Part shown: positions 38,571 to 49,510 of the stretch, piece after piece | Position numbering within the stretch: position 1 is the stretch's first letter | How the letters are laid out: each line of letters begins with the position of its first letter | DNA from: Rhynochetos jubatus | Taxonomy: Eukaryota > Chordata > Aves > Eurypygiformes > Rhynochetidae | Assembly: GCA_027574665.1 (NCBI GenBank) | Contig: CM050656.1 | Location: forward strand, 8,445,501-8,509,500 | DNA: 64,000 bases | Reading direction: 5' to 3' | Position numbers and translations under genes: made by a program | Notes under the pieces: model-generated | Seen by the model: the letters and a program-made list of their open reading frames with translations, nothing else | Databases searched by the model: none | Told to the model about the DNA's origin: nothing

Positions 38571-41500
38571 GGTGTGATTATTCTGTAGAGGTTAGACTAG
38601 GAAATACCAGATCTGGCATCTTTGGGGAAGGATGTGCTCTGAGAAGCAGAGCTTAATATTACTAAAAGTGGGGAGGGGGGGAAGCAGATCTTTTCTTCGT
38701 TATTACCCTGAAGCATTTGCAGATCCCTTATTTGTGTATATCAATGGTCACAGCTTGGGCTGGCTCTTTAAAGGGAGATAAATTCCAGTCTAATTTGCTG
38801 GCTAATGGGCGATGGGTTTGTGCATAGGTTAATGGTTGAGTAGGTGGCACTGTCACTTGTGGCTAAGTGGCATTCTGGTGACAAGGAGAAGCAGGATCAC
38901 TGAAGAAGCAGCTGAGAGAACCTGAGGAAGTGTGTTTTGGGAGACAGAACGCTGTGTGCGCATGTGTGATTGCATGCGTGTGTGTTCAGGGTGGCAGAAT
39001 CTAGTGGCAAGTAGAGCACCAACCGAGGTCCGCTAAAAGGGTGGAGTGAAATCCGCCACCTCCTTTTGCCTTTTCTGAGTCTGTTGGGGTGGGCTGCTCA
39101 GCTCTGTAAGGGAGCCCTTAACTGACTTTGTGAAGGTCTGAGGTAAGGCCACGGCCACCCTGCTCAGTTTGGCTGCAGGGTGTTGTTTAAGAAGCTCTCA
39201 GAAGAGTTGTTGTGATTTGGATTTCAGTGGCACTACCCGCTATGGTGAAGCCAGTGAACTCAAGCGTCTTCAGTGCTGTAGCATTCACCGAAGTGGGAGT
39301 TGCGACTACAACCAGTTTCAATGCATGTGAGAATGAGTTCTGGGGAACGTGAAAGGCAGGGCAAACCGCTGCACTGGTGCTGCCAGTGTAACTGGTACGA
39401 GGTGTGGGGACAGGCAGCGGGCTGCGGAGACATCCATCAGTCCTGAAGCTGTACAGCCTTGTACACAGCAGAGCACGGGTAGTAATGAGCAGTGAAAAGA
39501 AAAATGCATCTCTTGTAGTTCTTGCAGGTGAACAGCTGAAACACTGAAGCATAAAACCCAGTTGCTTGTCTAAGTACAGAGTTTCCACAAAGGGAGCTCA
39601 TTTGGTAGGTTTGGTTTTGAGGCATAAACTGAGAGCTTATAAAGCTCCCTCCTTCCAACCCCTCTGCTAATGACCATGCAAATATGTGTTTTTATCAGCA
39701 AACTTAAGCAGTCATGACTGAAAGACAGTTGGGAGGGGTGGGGAAAAATCTGGAATTCCTTTACTACACATTAAAGGGATAATGAAGTCCCTCAGGGGCT
39801 CCAAGTAATGGGATCTTTCTTTGAAACAATCCTGGACTTTTCAAAACCTCTTCCCAAACTTCAGTAGCCACAAATGACTTGGAGATGAAACATGTTTTCC
39901 TCCTGTGCATCAGAAAAACAGCAAAGCTGCAAGGTGAGATGAGTCAGGGAGTAATTCTGAGCTCTGTTCCCATTTCATCACGGCTCTGTTCCCAGAATCC
40001 TTCCTCTGCCTGCTACCACCTTCAGATCAGCTTTCTGCCTTTGGGAATTTTTTTCTTTTTCTTTTTTTTTGTTTTTCCCTTTCGTTTTTAAAAATAATTT
40101 CATTTACATTTCAGATGGTGCCTGCAGCTTGTTTGTAAAATAAATTGGAAGAAGGCTGCCCGATAGCAGCCTCCCAAATGTCATGATTTCCAAGTCTCCA
40201 GACCCAGTTGGCATGGAGTTGATAGTCTATCATAAAAAACACTGACACATATGTTTTCCAGTCTATTAAGAGAGTTAATGGAGCTGGTGAGAGGTGGGTG
40301 TGTGGAGAGAGTCAAGTTGGCTTTTGAAGTGAGAAGTTTCCTCAGTGCTTCCAGAGAAGTAAGGAGATAAGTTTTGCTTGTAAGACAGCTTGATGGGCTC
40401 CCAGCTGCAAGCATGGCAGGGTCAAAGCAGTGACTGTTGGCCACACCACGGCAGTAATTAGCTCTGCCACATGAGGAAAGTGAGCTGCCAGTTGCCCCTC
40501 ACTTTCAGCACCCTGTGAAGCGGCAAACAGAAGAATCACAATTTTGTAATATTGCTATTTGCAATCTTCTGTGGCAAAGATTTCAAAGCCAGTGCATTTC
40601 TGTGCTCTTTCTAACTTTTGCAGGCTTCAATAAAGCGTTCTAGAAAATGAGAGAGAGTGAGTTATAGCTGATACTGTAAAACTCTTCACCGAGATAGATT
40701 TGACATCGTCTGGGCTCCAGTCCATTTCCCAATGGCACGTCTATTCTTCCTTGATGACAAGTGTGTCATTCCTTTTTTCTAGAGCACTTAGTACTAACTT
40801 TTTTTTTATCGGTTTTTTTGCCACGCTGGTGCAATGAGTTGAGTGCTCATAGAGGTCAGACATGCTTTAGGAAAAAAGCTTGCTCTTCAGCTGTAAGAGC
40901 AGCATCAGCGAATAACTGAGGTTGTAATTGAGTCCTGATTACACTTGGCCATTGCTGGTGTTGGTAGGGAAAGAACATGAAGAAATTTGTATCCACAGTA
41001 CCAGTTTACCCCAGTAGGTACAGTGCTTATTGCTCAGCTACAGAATGAGACAAATGTGGCCAGTTTTTCTTGATTCTCTGAATCTTGTGATCATACAGTT
41101 GAATATGCTACATCCTTTTGTACAACACCTCCTGGACCTGAATCATTTATCTGTGCAAAGGGGAAGATTTCTTTATGCTCAGTTTCATGCAGATACTCTG
41201 AGAGGACAAATGGAAAGGTTCACATGTACACTACAGCTCAAGTTTGTGAAGATATATGCAGTTTGCTGCTTCCTTCTATGGCCACGTAAACAATCAGTTG
41301 TGTTGCAGTAGATGTGAACAGCTGGTACTCCCTCGACATTGCTACATCAGAAATTAATCTTTCTCAACCTGTCAAAGGCTGTGACCAGATCTCTGTCTGG
41401 TTGATGATTTCCCTCCTAATTACTTTGAGTCATTTGCATTTTGTAGTTTCCTTTCTTGCTGGCTTGGAGAAACACCTTAGGATTGGTTATAAGTGATGTG

Positions 41501-42393
41501 CAGTCTATAGCCTGCTTCCCGTGCTAGAGCCGGGCAAGGTCTGACTTGCACAGTGGTCATACCTTGGTCCAGTTTCTCCCTAACATGTTGGTCAGTTTCA
41601 GAAGACAGCAAAGATTCATTCCCCAACAAGTCCTCTATGCGTAAGTACCTTTTTCTGCCCTGTCCCTTTGCCCTGCCATCATGAAAGGTAGAACTGAACC
41701 TCCCAGCCATCGCTGGCTGGACACTGAGCCTGCTTGACATTTCAGCCCTTTCTGTCACCTTTTCTTCCACTGAACAGTGGACACAGATTTACTGGGTTTT
41801 GCCTCCAATTTTTCCTTTTGTGCAACCTGTGGTTTTCTGATGCTGTAGCAAGACAAGTCCCTTGTGAATTCACACATATTCTGAGGAGGAGATCCCACCA
41901 TTGGAAGGTCCCACCAAACAGAACCACTCAGTTTCCAAGTCCATCAGGGTGCCAAAGGGTGGATTTGGGCAAATTTGGTCTCAGATGTGTGAGAAATGTC
42001 ATGTTCTCCCTCTTTGTCTTTTGGAGTCACTCTTGACTGATAGAGGCAGGCAGAGGCAATCAGCAAACTGCCTGCCCTTACTGTGTGAATATGGACTGCT
42101 CAGGGCATTAATTCCATTAATTCCAGCAGTTGTTAGCAAGAGGATGGAGCGGTGCTGAGAAACCAAGAGTATCCTTCTGCCGTATGGGAGCTGCTTAAGC
42201 CGTTGAGCTTGCAAGCTAGAGACGAGGGGGTTGAATTCACTGAGGAGAGATGCTGTGTGGTAGAGTGTCTCTACCAGCCAAGAGACAGGACTGCCCTGGA
42301 GACAGGGCTTCTGGCACATTGAAGGGTCTGACCAAGGGCCAGGATGTTTTTTCTGCTTTGAGACCACTCCAGAAAGAATTTGCTTGCAAATTT

Positions 42394-42409
42394 CCCCCCC
42401 CCCCGCCCC
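42394..42409. repeat. Poly(C) tract
   Basis: Eleven C, one G, then four C. The complementary strand is a G-run able to join G-rich structures, though only two runs are present here. Confidence 0.85.
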
Positions 42410-43755
42410 TTATTTCCTTCCACACATCTCTTTGTCTGCAATGGCTGATAAGGTCCAATTGGTTTACGAACTGAGCTGCCTGGCTGCTCACTGTCATTGC
42501 CAGTGGGGAAGCCGGTCATACAGAAGGTATTCAGCACAGCATGGGGAGGAGGAATGAAACTCGGTAGGAAGGCCTGGGGAAGCTGCCACTAACGCCTGAG
42601 ATGTAGAGAGGGGGCCAGCACAACTTGAGGCTCCCAAGCATGTGTGAAACCCAGGTGTAGTTTTCTGGTGGGTTTATCCTTCACCCTTCCTGCTCTGCTC
42701 TCTTAACACTGGATTCTTGTTGCTTGGCAGCTCCTAATGCTGCAGATAGCTATTTGATCACTGCATTCTCTTACACAAGCTGGGAAGCACAGTCCTTCTG
42801 TGAACTTTAATGTATCTGTGTTTTAATAACAGATTACTGTTGACTTTATACAAATATCATTATTTAAGAACTTTAAAGTCTTTGGTGTTTCCTCCCTCCA
42901 CCCTCCAGACTTGGTATTTTCTGCCGTTGTTGACACTCCCGTGTGATTCAGCCTTGGAGAAATAAATATTTGTTTAGCTGTTCTCCTGCTGTGCCTGCTC
43001 AGTGCATTTGCTTAATGATGACTTCAGTTCATCTTTTCAAGGGTTTTAGGGCAACAGATTCTCCCAGAAAAACAAGAGACTCATTTGCAGACAACTTTAC
43101 CTTTCCCCTCTCTTGCCCCACCCTTACCCCAGATTAGAGCTTGATTAAATAAATGTGCATGCAAAAGGCTCCTTTTGCCACAATAATAGATGGCTTTTCT
43201 TAGCCTTTGTTTCAGCCTTAACCGTTGCCAAGATCAGTTCTGGTGAGGAGTCAAAGTTTTGCCTGTTTATTTCTCCACTTCATTTGTCTTGACTTGAAAC
43301 AGTGAGTAGAAGGTTGGATTCAAGCAAGTACCTGCTGCCCTCCCTTGTCATTAGTTGAATTTTCTGAATCTGTACTTCTCTTCATCTAAAACATCAGATC
43401 AAATACTGGCCTGTAACGTTTGCGCTAGAGCCAAGCCCAGGCTGCCGTTCCCAAACATGCAAGTGTCCACATTTGAAAGTTTTATGTTCCGTTTTCTCTA
43501 CCCCAAACTTCTTGAGTCAAATCAGAGATCTTAATTTCTACTCAAGACATCAAGTTGGTCTATGCCATCAGATATTTTTCAAAATGAGGACAAAGTTAAA
43601 CTTAAAAATCTGCATCTATGCACCTAAAAGAAGGTTCAGCTTCTTTTTATTTCTGGAATTGCAGCACTACCTGGCAAAGAAATAAACAGATGATTTTATT
43701 AATGGCATTGCCATTTCGAGGGATTTTACACAGCTGAAACTGAAACTCTTTTAGT

Positions 43756-43812
43756 AAACAAACAAACAAACAAACGAGGAAAAATAAAAACCAACAAAAC
43801 AAAACCCAAACC
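43756..43812. repeat. AAAC-rich microsatellite and A-rich tract
   Basis: About five tandem AAAC units (near 43757-43776) run into a longer A/C-rich stretch. Low-complexity sequence with no coding sign. Confidence 0.85.
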
Positions 43813-44763
43813 CATAAACCTCACAAAATAAGATTATAAAAATTCAAACTCTGGGAAGTTCAAATTTTTTTTTCTTTTTTTGGCCATTTACAAAACCTTC
43901 AAATTATTTAAACTACTTATGCTTCACTTTTGAAATATAGCAAGTATAATTTTGCCAATAACTAGTTCCAACTTCTGAGCTATTTTCTGCTAGAATACAA
44001 AAATTGCTTCAGTGAAGTAATACATAAGACTCTCTCTTCATCTATTTCCAGCTGATGACGTTTCAGCTTATAGCAGAGATTGTGTTTTATTAGGACCTGA
44101 GTACAGGACCTGACACCTGTGCAGCTGAGTTTCTTCTGACTACTATCACTCTGGTCCTCGAAGTCATCCCACTGCTTTTTGTGTGTGTGATATTCAGAGC
44201 CTCCTCCATAATGATGGTTAATTCCACAGTGTGTCATCAGCATATTTTGTTGGCATGGTCCTCTTTTACTGTGCCAATAATTGTGATGAAAATATTATGT
44301 AAGTTCTCTGACTTCCTTCAAAAAAAGCCTTCAAGAGACTACTGAGACCCTGAAACTTGGGAAAGCTTTGTCTTCAGTTAAAATGCAGAAACATGAAGGA
44401 AGATGGTCGTGCTCTGCAGATTGCTTCCTAAGTCAAGTAGATATTGATTTCAGCAGACAGTGTTTCATGTTCAAACGAATGCCTGTCGTGGAATTTTCAA
44501 TGTACAAGAGCATCAACTGTTGAATGTGGGTGTATGGAGCCAGCCCAAAGGAAGAAGAAAACAAACATATCAGAACATGGAATTGTGGTTAGTGAGCATA
44601 AGCGTCACTCACAAAGGGAATGAGATAATTCTGCGGCTGTATTTGACACAGTGAAAACAAGGAAAATGTCAGAGAGGTGATTTAGGAAAGACATTAGGGA
44701 CAGAAGTACTCCAGTGATTAGGGGACACAGTTACTGATATGGAGTATCTATGAAAATTATGTA

Positions 44764-44825
44764 CTTAGGATATGATGTAAGGAGTCTCTAGAGGTCCCTT
44801 CCAACCCCTAACACTGTGAATCTGT
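44764..44825 (+). mobile_element. CR1 LINE 3' end fragment
   Basis: The segment 'tctctagaggtcccttccaa' (44785-44804) followed by 'cccctaacactgtgaatctg' is the diagnostic CR1 3' terminus: the 'agaggtcccttccaacc' block and then a decayed octamer tail of the ATTCTGTG type. The upstream 'ttaggatatgatgtaaggag' is a degraded form of the preceding 'ggactcgatgatc' block. It is a very short, 5'-truncated copy in sense orientation, as is usual for CR1 insertions in birds, and supports an avian or at least sauropsid origin for the window. Confidence 0.8.
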
Positions 44826-46337
44826 AAACATTCCCTCTTGTAGACCACTTTAAGCATTTTATTCCATATCAAATAATTAATTTCCCTGTCAGTCCTTATG
44901 GACACTTTACCTCTGTGCACCAAAGATCACCCCTAAGTGCCTTGCCCAGCCCCGGGTTCTGGCTAGGAAAGCTGGGGAGGGAGGCATGTCGGTGCAGTGT
45001 CGTGCTCCTCTTGGCAGGCCTTTGCAATGCCAATTATCCCTGGAGCTGTGGGCTTTCTGGTTCTCTGGATGCTAACCCTAACACTAAGAGTTGATGGCCA
45101 CAGTTCCTGGCACGGAAAGCTTCCCAGGTTAATCAGAATGAGATGGAATTGGGTTTATTATTACCATTATATATAGGATCTTCCAAATGCAAGAACTTCT
45201 TGTTATCATCACATGATATTTACCTTTTTGGTCAGTTTTACACAGAATGTCTTCTGCTCTGTGACCGACACTGCTCCCTCCCCAGCTTTCCTTTGCAATC
45301 CCAAGTATCCCTTGTATATAGAATATCCCTAACATTTCAGACATGTAACTTGAAGGATATTCTGTGGCCGCCACAGAGCAGAATACACTCAGAATGTTAA
45401 ACCCACAGGCTTTTCCATTCTTTGTATCTTCTGGTATACTCCATTCATCAACAGTTGTTTCTCATTTCAGTATTAATCTGATTGTCTCGGTGTGGAGAAG
45501 TTTACGATTTTGAACCAGTGCATCTAATTTTTTACTAAGAAAGAAATCCTATTTTCCCTGTTTTTGAAAAGAGATGGACTCGATAAATACTAACTTTGGT
45601 TTGGCAAGAATAGATGAGCCTTAACGCTCAACAGAGGACCCTGGATAGCTCAAAGTACCTTCCATGGGTGCATTGACTGAACAGAAATCTATCTTAAGAG
45701 CTTTTATGTTTCACCAACTATGTAAAAGTCTTAAAGTGGGAAGGTATTAAAGCCTTTTATGCAGCAAATCCAAGATGGATCTAATAAGTGCACATTCTTT
45801 GCCTCTTTTTATTCTTTTGTTGTTGTTGTTCTGATCACTAGTTTGTGCTGAGCCCAGATCGACTCCATCTAATGGGTATGAGGCTTGTGAATAGAGTCTG
45901 ATAACCAAAATGATATTGGGAATCCATTTTTCTGTCTAGTTGGTAGGAACAAGCTCTGCGTCTTCAATCAACCTGAAGATGAGCTCCTCTTTAGTCTACA
46001 CGTCATGCCTTCAAAGGAGAACTAAAACTCATTTATGGAAATACTTGGGAGTCCTCTCCTCCACCCCTCAAATGAACAGTCATAAAGCTGTAGGGTTCTT
46101 AAAGCCAGATCTTCAGGAATAGCACAAAATATTGCCTTTTATACTGTGCTGCTAATGCTATAAAATAGTGCAGAATATTTTTCCTCCCAGAGAGCAACAC
46201 CCAGATAACATTTAAGTTAGTGAAGTGGAAATTTGTGTGCCCTAATTTAAGAACTGGTCAAATGTCTTAGGTGAGAAAGTTTAACTAAAACGTAAATGCC
46301 ACTCTATTTTCACTTTGCTTAAAAGAGTCCAGGTTAA

Positions 46338-46366
46338 GGGGGGGGTGGGGGGGGGTGGGGTGCGGG
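46338..46366 (+). other. G-quadruplex-forming motif
   Basis: Runs of 8 G, 9 G, 4 G and 3 G are separated by single T or TGC spacers. This satisfies the G3+N1-7 rule with very short loops, so a stable quadruplex is expected on the + (sense) strand, in both DNA and pre-mRNA. It lies 398 bp upstream of the AGBL4 exon at 46765. Confidence 0.85.
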
Positions 46367-46741
46367 AATTATTATGATACAGGGCAGCGCAGTAGAGAGA
46401 AGGAACCCAGTACTGAAAAAATACTCCAACTTAACTTTTGAGAAGGCAGTGTCTGGAAAATTCAACTCATGCATGACAGGCTTGCTTTGTGTCATCCAAA
46501 AGGGGAGGAGAAAAACTGATGTTACTAGCGAACTGAGATTAATTTTGTGAGAATCTGCAAGGTATTATTTGTAGTCTGTGTGCCAGAATTGGTTCCATTA
46601 ATGGTCTCTCCAGGCCATGCTCAAAAAATACTGCAGTCTCATATAGCGTAAATGTGATTTGGCAATGTGAATTTAACGGTTTTCTGCTTTAACACACTCC
46701 TTCCACCTCTTCCCGTGTTCCACTCACGAACTCTCTTCGTG

Positions 46742-46764
46742 TCTTTGTGTTCTTCCTCCTGCAG
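46742..46764 (+). promoter_or_regulatory. AGBL4: 3' splice site of AGBL4 exon at 46765
   Basis: A strong pyrimidine tract ending TTCTTCCTCCTGCAG places AG at 46763-46764, directly before the first codon of the recognised exon. Confidence 0.92.
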
Positions 46765-46927
46765 TCCAGTACATCATTCAACAGAGATGCTGTGAAAGCA
46801 GGGACAGGCCGTCGTTTTCTTGGTGGTCTGTTAAATGATACATCCTACTGCTACACTCTGGAAGTCTCATTCTACAGCTACATATTGGGTGGACCTACTT
46901 CTGCTGTCCCCTACACGGAAGAAGCAT
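46765..46927 (+). CDS. AGBL4: AGBL4 internal coding exon (catalytic glutamate)
   Basis: Exon of 163 bp: 54 codons plus one base, so the next exon begins in phase 1. It encodes Ser-Ser-Thr-Ser-Phe-Asn-Arg-Asp through Pro-Tyr-Thr-Glu-Glu-Ala, continuing the previous exon without a gap. Residues 29-33, Cys-Tyr-Thr-Leu-Glu, carry the glutamate (codon 46861-46863) that acts as general base in M14 carboxypeptidases. The neighbouring Gly-Thr-Gly-Arg-Arg and Ser-Phe-Tyr-Ser-Tyr stretches are typical of the cytosolic carboxypeptidase family. The exon end is placed where family similarity stops, at CAT|GTATCC. The donor is weak. Reading through gives 13 unrelated residues and then TGA at 46966-46968. 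No disabling change is present. Confidence 0.93.
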
Positions 46928-46970
46928 GTATCCTTTTGACATCCTTCCTTCTCTCGCAGCACACGTGAGC
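46928..46970 (+). promoter_or_regulatory. AGBL4: Weak 5' splice site with a second acceptor/donor pair downstream
   Basis: The inferred donor CAT|GTATCC matches consensus poorly at -1 and at +4 to +6. Within 32 bp a good pyrimidine-rich acceptor ending CTCTCGCAG (AG at 46958-46959) is followed after only five bases by a better donor, CAC|GTGAGC (GT at 46965). Another donor-like GAG|GTAAAT lies near 46982. The inferred donor is kept because family similarity ends there. Use of a downstream donor would change the protein and add an in-frame stop (GT at 46982) or extra residues (GT at 46965). Confidence 0.6.
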
Positions 46971-49460
46971 TGGGCACTTGAGGTAAATACTTCTATCTCA
47001 ATAAGAGTTTGCTGAGATAGGAACACACAAGTGGAAATGTGAGTCTGCTCCTGATGCTTTAATTTCCCTCACATTGATTCTCCATACTGTGGAAATTCAA
47101 GAAGAGAAAGGCATATTAGATCAAATAAGCCATTTCCCTCTTGTAGGAGATTGTCTCACACACTTATTATAGAAACTACTCCTGGAGAGCTTGTGATCCA
47201 TTCCCTTCCACAGTCTTCCATTTCTTTCTTCATTTCTCTCCTTATTCTCTCATTATCCCTGTGTTTGTATCATTGTTTCAATAGCAAGTTGAAAGTGCAT
47301 CTTTGGTACTGAGTTAAAATATCTTCTCTGCCTTTGAACTGCAGCCAAAAGGCTCTAAAGGATCCATTAGGTTCTTCAGCTGCCTCAGGGCCAGGTCTTT
47401 AATACCAGTTGACAAAGAAATGGAAAGCGAGCTCTGCAAACAAAACTGCCAAGTTTGTTCGCATTTTTGAGTGCTCAGATAGAAACAGTGTCTCATTCCT
47501 CAAAAAACGCATCTCCATCTGGCTATCTCAATGTATCAACAATTTGTAGAATTGTTCTCACCGATATTATGATCTGTTTTTATTTTCTTTTTGTCACCAA
47601 GCTCAGTGAAATAACCAGTGCCCATACTTAAAGCTTGAGTGTGTTATTTCATTCTGTCATTCCGTCTTGGTAGTTCTTGAAATTTCCAGTGTTTAGAAAC
47701 ACTGCAGAGGGAGAAAGATTAGCTGTGATTGCCTATTTAACTCTCCACTGCATTTCGGAAGCTGAGGAAGGTTTACAGCTTTAGGGTAGCGAGGAGGGAA
47801 TTTTCATGAGACATAATTCTTCATCCCCCATGCATACGTGCACACTGTGTGGGAATAAGAGTGAGAAACTGGGAGCAGGGAAAGTAATTCTTAATCATTT
47901 GGGTTTTTCTGGTTTGGCTTCTCCACTAAAAGTGAAATTTGGGGGAAAAAGGGGAATGAATGTATTCAGGTGACTTATCAGACTTAAGCATTTGGAATAC
48001 AAGCTCTTCTTGGCCCAGTAAGGTTAACTATTTCCAGGAATAGTTGCAAGAAGAAACAGCTTCTTGCAACATACACATATGTAGTATACCTTGCCACTGA
48101 AGAACAAAATTGTCATTAGTGGTTAGGTATTTATTTTCTTACGCTGGTATTTTGGCGTTTTAAGAACACATGCCTTAGTTTCACCTTTAAATTTCCTCCT
48201 CACTTAGTACTTATTGTACTGGTAACTGCTTATTTATCAAGAACAGGTGTTTTTCAGTGAGGAGTGGGAAGAGTCCCTATGCAAGTGAGATCATGAGTCC
48301 CTTGAATATGTTTTTCTTCATGACTTGTAGGTCATGCTGGCTTAGTTTACTTTTCCATAAAGATTTTTGTTTCTTGCCTCACATTACAGAGGTTTCAGGT
48401 GTGGGGTCTAACATCTCTACCTATTTGCTTGGCTTGCCAGCTGCTGACAGAGCTGCATCATTGTCCATTCAGTCATTGTGACCATCAGCAGCTAGCGCAC
48501 ACAAAACAGGCCCCAGATCACAGAGATCCTTCTTAGTAGTGATATATGAAAAGCACGAGCAGCAGCTTGATGTCTACAGTTATGCTCTCACCTAGCTAAG
48601 TGAAAAAGGACGAGAAGCTGGTTTTGACTGGCTGGGCAGACAGCAAGCATGGAAGGCTCCATGTACTATGCTCCACTGGTATTTTGTCCTGGTAGGTTTT
48701 ATTATTTCCCTTTCAGTGGAGGGATTCTATGAAGAGTGCTGCTTATGACAGCTCTTCCTCATGTGTGCAGTTTCCTAGTTAGAGAAAGAAATGGAGCTGC
48801 TTGAAGCAGTCTCTAGACTGGTGTGCTGTGATAGGAGTGACTGGATTTATGCACAACCTGTCCTGGCAGGGGAGAAGTTTCATATCACTGAAGTGCCTGT
48901 GACCAAAAGTAAAACAATTGCAGAACGTTCCAATTTAGCCTGAACAGCTCTTCCAAGCTATTTGCAAGTCAGTGATTAATTAATGCTCAGATTTTTTAAT
49001 GGACCTGAACCAAAGACACAGGCAGTCAGTTCATATTGGCCTCCAAGGACAGGCATGCTTCTATTAACTATCTAGCTACATGCAGGCAGGAAGTCAAGCA
49101 AATGAATGAAGAAAATACAGTGAGCTCAAATCCCATAAACTGCCAGGGAAGGTATTCAGGAAATCTGCCTTCAGAGATGTATTTCTTAGGACTTTGTTTA
49201 TCCCACATCCAACATCCCTGTGTTGATATTGTGGTGTGGGTGTTTTTGTTTTGTTTTTGATAGAAACAGGATAAGGGAAGCTGGAATTGTTCAAAGCTTT
49301 AAGTGCTGGATTAAGAAGTGCAGCCTGACAGCCTCAAATTCAGGGAGCCCATGGCCTTGAACACAGACTACAAAGCAGATCACACCCCACGTTCAGAAAG
49401 TGGCCATACTGGCTCCATGTAGAGACCTAAACAAATGAGGATCTCCACGTTCTACAACAA

Positions 49461-49510
49461 TATCTTAGCCTAATGTTATTGCTGTTTACAAGTGAGAAAA
49501 CTGAACAAAA
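49461..49510 (-). repeat. Possible MIR/L2-type relic
   Basis: The stretch 'taatgttattgctgtttaca' followed by 'agtgagaaaactgaacaaaa' fits the antisense MIR/L2 block 'tattatccccattttacagatgaggaaactgaggcaca'. Short and diverged. Confidence 0.45.

Larger units (their letters stand above)
31609..46764 (+). other. AGBL4: AGBL4 complete intron between the two recognised exons
   Basis: This 15,156-bp intron is phase 0: the upstream exon ends on a whole codon and the downstream exon starts on one. It contains no exon that I recognise, and the protein text of the flanking exons is contiguous in the CCP6 family, so none is expected. It holds the largest candidate regulatory block (about 34.4-35.3 kb), MIR-type relics, a possible LTR start, small palindromes, a CR1 3' end and a G-quadruplex motif. 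The rest is unremarkable intronic DNA. Confidence 0.9.

Noticed and set aside
45070-45086. CTAACCCTAACACTAA as an interstitial telomere repeat
   Set aside because: Only one full CCCTAA unit is present.
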